This document shows positions 6,614 through 7,757 of a stretch of 7,757 bases of DNA, one piece after another. The stretch covers positions 1-7,757 of the forward strand of contig DAOVCL010000094.1 of assembly GCA_030670005.1 (NCBI GenBank). Reading direction: 5' to 3'. The notes under the pieces are model-generated. The model was not told the DNA's origin and ran no database searches. It was given only the letters and a program-made list of their open reading frames with translations. This DNA comes from Candidatus Zixiibacteriota bacterium. Lineage in GTDB: Bacteria; SM23-81; DAOVCL01. Numbering within the stretch: the stretch's first letter is position 1; every line of letters starts with the position of its first letter. A program made the position numbers and the translations under genes.

Positions 6614-6639
6614 AGGGCAGGAGCCCTACCAGCACAGGA
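6614..6639. repeat. 26-bp dispersed repeat, copy 2
   Basis: This is the second copy of the repeat at 5005-5030 (25 of 26 identical, same orientation), ending in the shared GAGCCCTACCAGCACAGGA. The left arm can pair as AGGGC-AGGA-GCCCT. Flanks to the right are unrelated (GCTCTC here, AACATA there), which places a real boundary at the right end. Confidence 0.8.
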
Positions 6640-6744
6640 GCTCTCAAAAAGTTATGCAAATTTTCCGTTGGTTTATGAATAGATGGGGGTAAGGATGTTT
6701 AAGTTTTTATTACTACGGAGAGCATCAAATTGTTTACTTCCAAG

Positions 6745-6833
6745 TGTCATTTCGACCGAACGAAGTGAGCGGAGAAATCTGATTTTGCCTGAAACAGATT
6801 CCTCGATTCCGCTTCGCTCCACTCGGAATGACA
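6745..6833. repeat. 89-bp imperfect inverted-repeat element abutting a start codon
   Basis: The left end TGTCATTTCGA and the right end TCGGAATGACA are inverted relatives (TGTCATT-Y-CGA). Each arm continues with matching signals: GAACGAAGTGAGCGGAGAAATCT on the left, and AGATTCCTCGATTCCGCTTCGCTCC inward on the right. The arms are related but diverged. The wording is a widely scattered bacterial intergenic palindrome that often shows up as false peptides such as STERSERRNL; this is recalled, not searched. No transposase is encoded, and no target-site duplication is obvious. The last base is the A of ATG 6833. Confidence 0.75.
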
Positions 6834-7318
6834 TGAGAAATGTAAACTATTTAGTGACCTCAGTGGTAACTATTTTCCTCATCCTCTTTCTGGGGGGATG
6901 CCTTCCCCCTTCAGAGGGGGAGAAGGCCAGGGATCCTCGCACCGTAGGCGAGAAGGATTTTGATCCCCTTAGCTTAGAGGGTTCCTCATATCTGGTAGTT
7001 AAGCCTGAGCCCAAGCAGAAGGGAGCGGAGAAGAAGAGGGAAGAGGGGATATTCAAGGGGGAAGAGGGAAGGGTTGCTCGCTACAGAGTGCAGGTCTTTG
7101 CCACCACCTACTTGGACCAAGCGGAGGAGTTTGCCCAGAGGGTTAGGGAGAGGGTGGAGGAAAAAGTTTACATCCAGTATGAATCCCCCTTGTATAAGGT
7201 GAGGGTGGGAGACTGCCCCACTGAGGAGGAGGCTAAGCTGCTACTGCAAAAGATCTCCCAGGCCGGTTTCCCTCATCCCTGGGTAGTGCGGGTCTCTATC
7301 AGTCGAGGTGAGGAGTAA
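6833..7318 (+). CDS. SPOR-domain lipoprotein
   Basis: This 161-aa lipoprotein is predicted to bind denuded peptidoglycan glycan strands, as SPOR domains do at division septa. It starts with a short polar head, a hydrophobic segment (residues 7-19) and the lipobox LGGC (20-23), giving a lipidated Cys23. Leu at +2 would favour the outer membrane under the E. coli rule. A charged, low-complexity linker covers 55-80. The SPOR domain spans about 82-157: YRVQVFATTYLDQAEEFAQR, then YESPLYKVRVGDCPTEEEAK and a final strand WVVRVSI. The frame is open back to ATG 6683, but those 50 extra residues translate the repeat element (STERSERRNLIL and IPLRSTRNDM) and would put the signal peptide internally, so 6833 is chosen. 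The ribosome site is weak: only GGA at 6825-6827, with 5-bp spacing. ATG 6695 behind GGGGG is a less likely start. The gene overlaps the following gene by 11 bp and is probably co-transcribed with it. Confidence 0.86.
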   Translation: MRNVNYLVTSVVTIFLILFLGGCLPPSEGEKARDPRTVGEKDFDPLSLEGSSYLVVKPEPKQKGAEKKREEGIFKGEEGRVARYRVQVFATTYLDQAEEFAQRVRERVEEKVYIQYESPLYKVRVGDCPTEEEAKLLLQKISQAGFPHPWVVRVSISRGEE

Positions 7319-7757
7319 AAGGGAAAAGATAAACCCCCTCGCCCCTTCGCCTCAGATCCTGATTGAGGCTAGAGGAGTGGTCAAGAAGGGGGGAATCGTT
7401 TCTCTCCCCACGGAGACCTTCTATGGTTTAGGGGCTGATGGCCTCAATCCGCAGGCGATAAGAAGGATCTACGAGGTAAAGGAAAGGGACATCCATCGTC
7501 CCATTCCCCTTCTGATTAGAGATAGAGGCTGCCTTTCCTCGCTGGTGGAGGAGATCCCATCGCTGGGGGAGAGGTTAATGGAGGCCTTCTGGCCAGGTCC
7601 CCTCACCCTTATTCTCAAGGCCAGCCCATTGGTCCCTAAGATGGTGGTGAACCCTTCGGGAGGGGTGGGTTTGAGGATCTCATCCTCACCTCTGGTCTCC
7701 TCCCTGTTCAGGGAACTGGAGGTTCCCCTTACCGCCACCAGCGCCAATATCTCCGGT
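7308..7757 (+). CDS. tsaC: Threonylcarbamoyl-AMP synthase, TsaC/Sua5/YrdC family (partial, cut by window end)
   Basis: This cytoplasmic enzyme makes threonylcarbamoyl-AMP from threonine, bicarbonate and ATP, the first step of tRNA t6A37 modification before TsaD/B/E act. The first 150 residues are visible and no stop is reached before the window end. Family motifs in order are GGIVSLPTETFYGLGAD (28-44), KERDIHRPIPLLI (58-70, the K-x-R region), FWPGPLTLIL (94-103), VGLRISSSPLV (120-130) and TATSANISG (142-150, the SAN-x-SG signature). Whether it is the short TsaC form or the longer Sua5 form with an extra C-terminal domain cannot be told. GTG 7308 is chosen because it precedes the conserved core by a normal distance and no better start lies nearby. 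It overlaps the SPOR gene by 11 bp. No Shine-Dalgarno is well placed before it, so translation may be coupled to the upstream gene. Confidence 0.9.
   Translation, partial: MRSKREKINPLAPSPQILIEARGVVKKGGIVSLPTETFYGLGADGLNPQAIRRIYEVKERDIHRPIPLLIRDRGCLSSLVEEIPSLGERLMEAFWPGPLTLILKASPLVPKMVVNPSGGVGLRISSSPLVSSLFRELEVPLTATSANISG

Larger units (their letters stand above)
6454..6832. other. 379-bp non-coding gap with repeats, upstream of the SPOR gene
   Basis: This stretch holds a 7-bp tandem array (6514-6555), a small hairpin CCCACA-CCAATA-TGTGGG (6571-6588), the second 26-bp repeat copy (6614-6639) and most of an 89-bp inverted-repeat element (6745-6833). GGATCGGG at 6474-6481 matches 4716-4723 in the other gap. 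No convincing promoter or T-tracted terminator was found. An open frame from 6683 crosses the region into the next gene but is judged an artefact. Confidence 0.7.

Noticed and set aside
6652..6679. Possible promoter TTATGC-N16-TATGAA ahead of the SPOR gene
   Set aside because: The -35 match is very poor and the distance to ATG 6833 is long, with a repeat element between them.
6683..6832. N-terminal 50-residue extension of the SPOR lipoprotein frame
   Set aside because: Most of it is a translated inverted-repeat element, and it would bury the lipoprotein signal peptide more than 50 residues inside the protein.

Overview
This window appears to come from an uncultured Gram-negative bacterium of the broad FCB kind (Fibrobacterota, Chlorobiota, Bacteroidota and related candidate phyla). 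Two features suggest this. The 989-residue protein ends in a FlgD-like domain carrying the YPNPFN motif and a short basic tail, as in type IX-like sorted surface proteins. There is also a SPOR lipoprotein with a clean lipobox. Codon use is rich in AGA/AGG and ATA, and the phylum cannot be fixed from this sequence. All six genes lie on the + strand, and no convincing minus-strand gene was found.

Layout: (1) 55-942, a secreted protein with a beta-rich N-terminal half and TPR-like repeats. (2) 1052-1696, a small membrane-anchored or secreted protein with a likely NTF2-like fold. (3) 1703-4672, a large secreted NHL beta-propeller protein with a FlgD-type C-terminal sorting domain, 6 bp behind gene 2. 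(4) 4673-5379, a 707-bp gap filled with short repeats, hairpins, a clear intrinsic terminator and a near-consensus promoter. (5) 5380-6453, a monofunctional mannose-1-phosphate guanylyltransferase. (6) 6454-6832, a second repeat-filled gap. (7) 6833-7318, a SPOR-domain lipoprotein. (8) 7308-7757, the N-terminal part of a TsaC/Sua5/YrdC threonylcarbamoyl-AMP synthase, cut by the window edge.

Genes 1-3 form a cell-envelope or secreted set, and genes 2 and 3 are almost certainly one transcript. The guanylyltransferase makes GDP-mannose for surface glycans and seems to have its own promoter. The SPOR lipoprotein and TsaC are overlapping and probably co-transcribed, but their functions (peptidoglycan binding, tRNA t6A modification) are unrelated.

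The most unusual material is intergenic. Both long gaps carry arrays of 7-bp tandem units, a shared 26-bp dispersed repeat and palindromic elements. One 89-bp inverted-repeat element ends exactly on the A of the lipoprotein start codon. The promoter of the guanylyltransferase places the transcript start on or next to its ATG, which predicts a leaderless mRNA. Both of these genes have longer open frames whose extra N-termini run through repeat DNA and should not be taken as protein. No CRISPR array, transposase, phage gene, tRNA or rRNA was seen.
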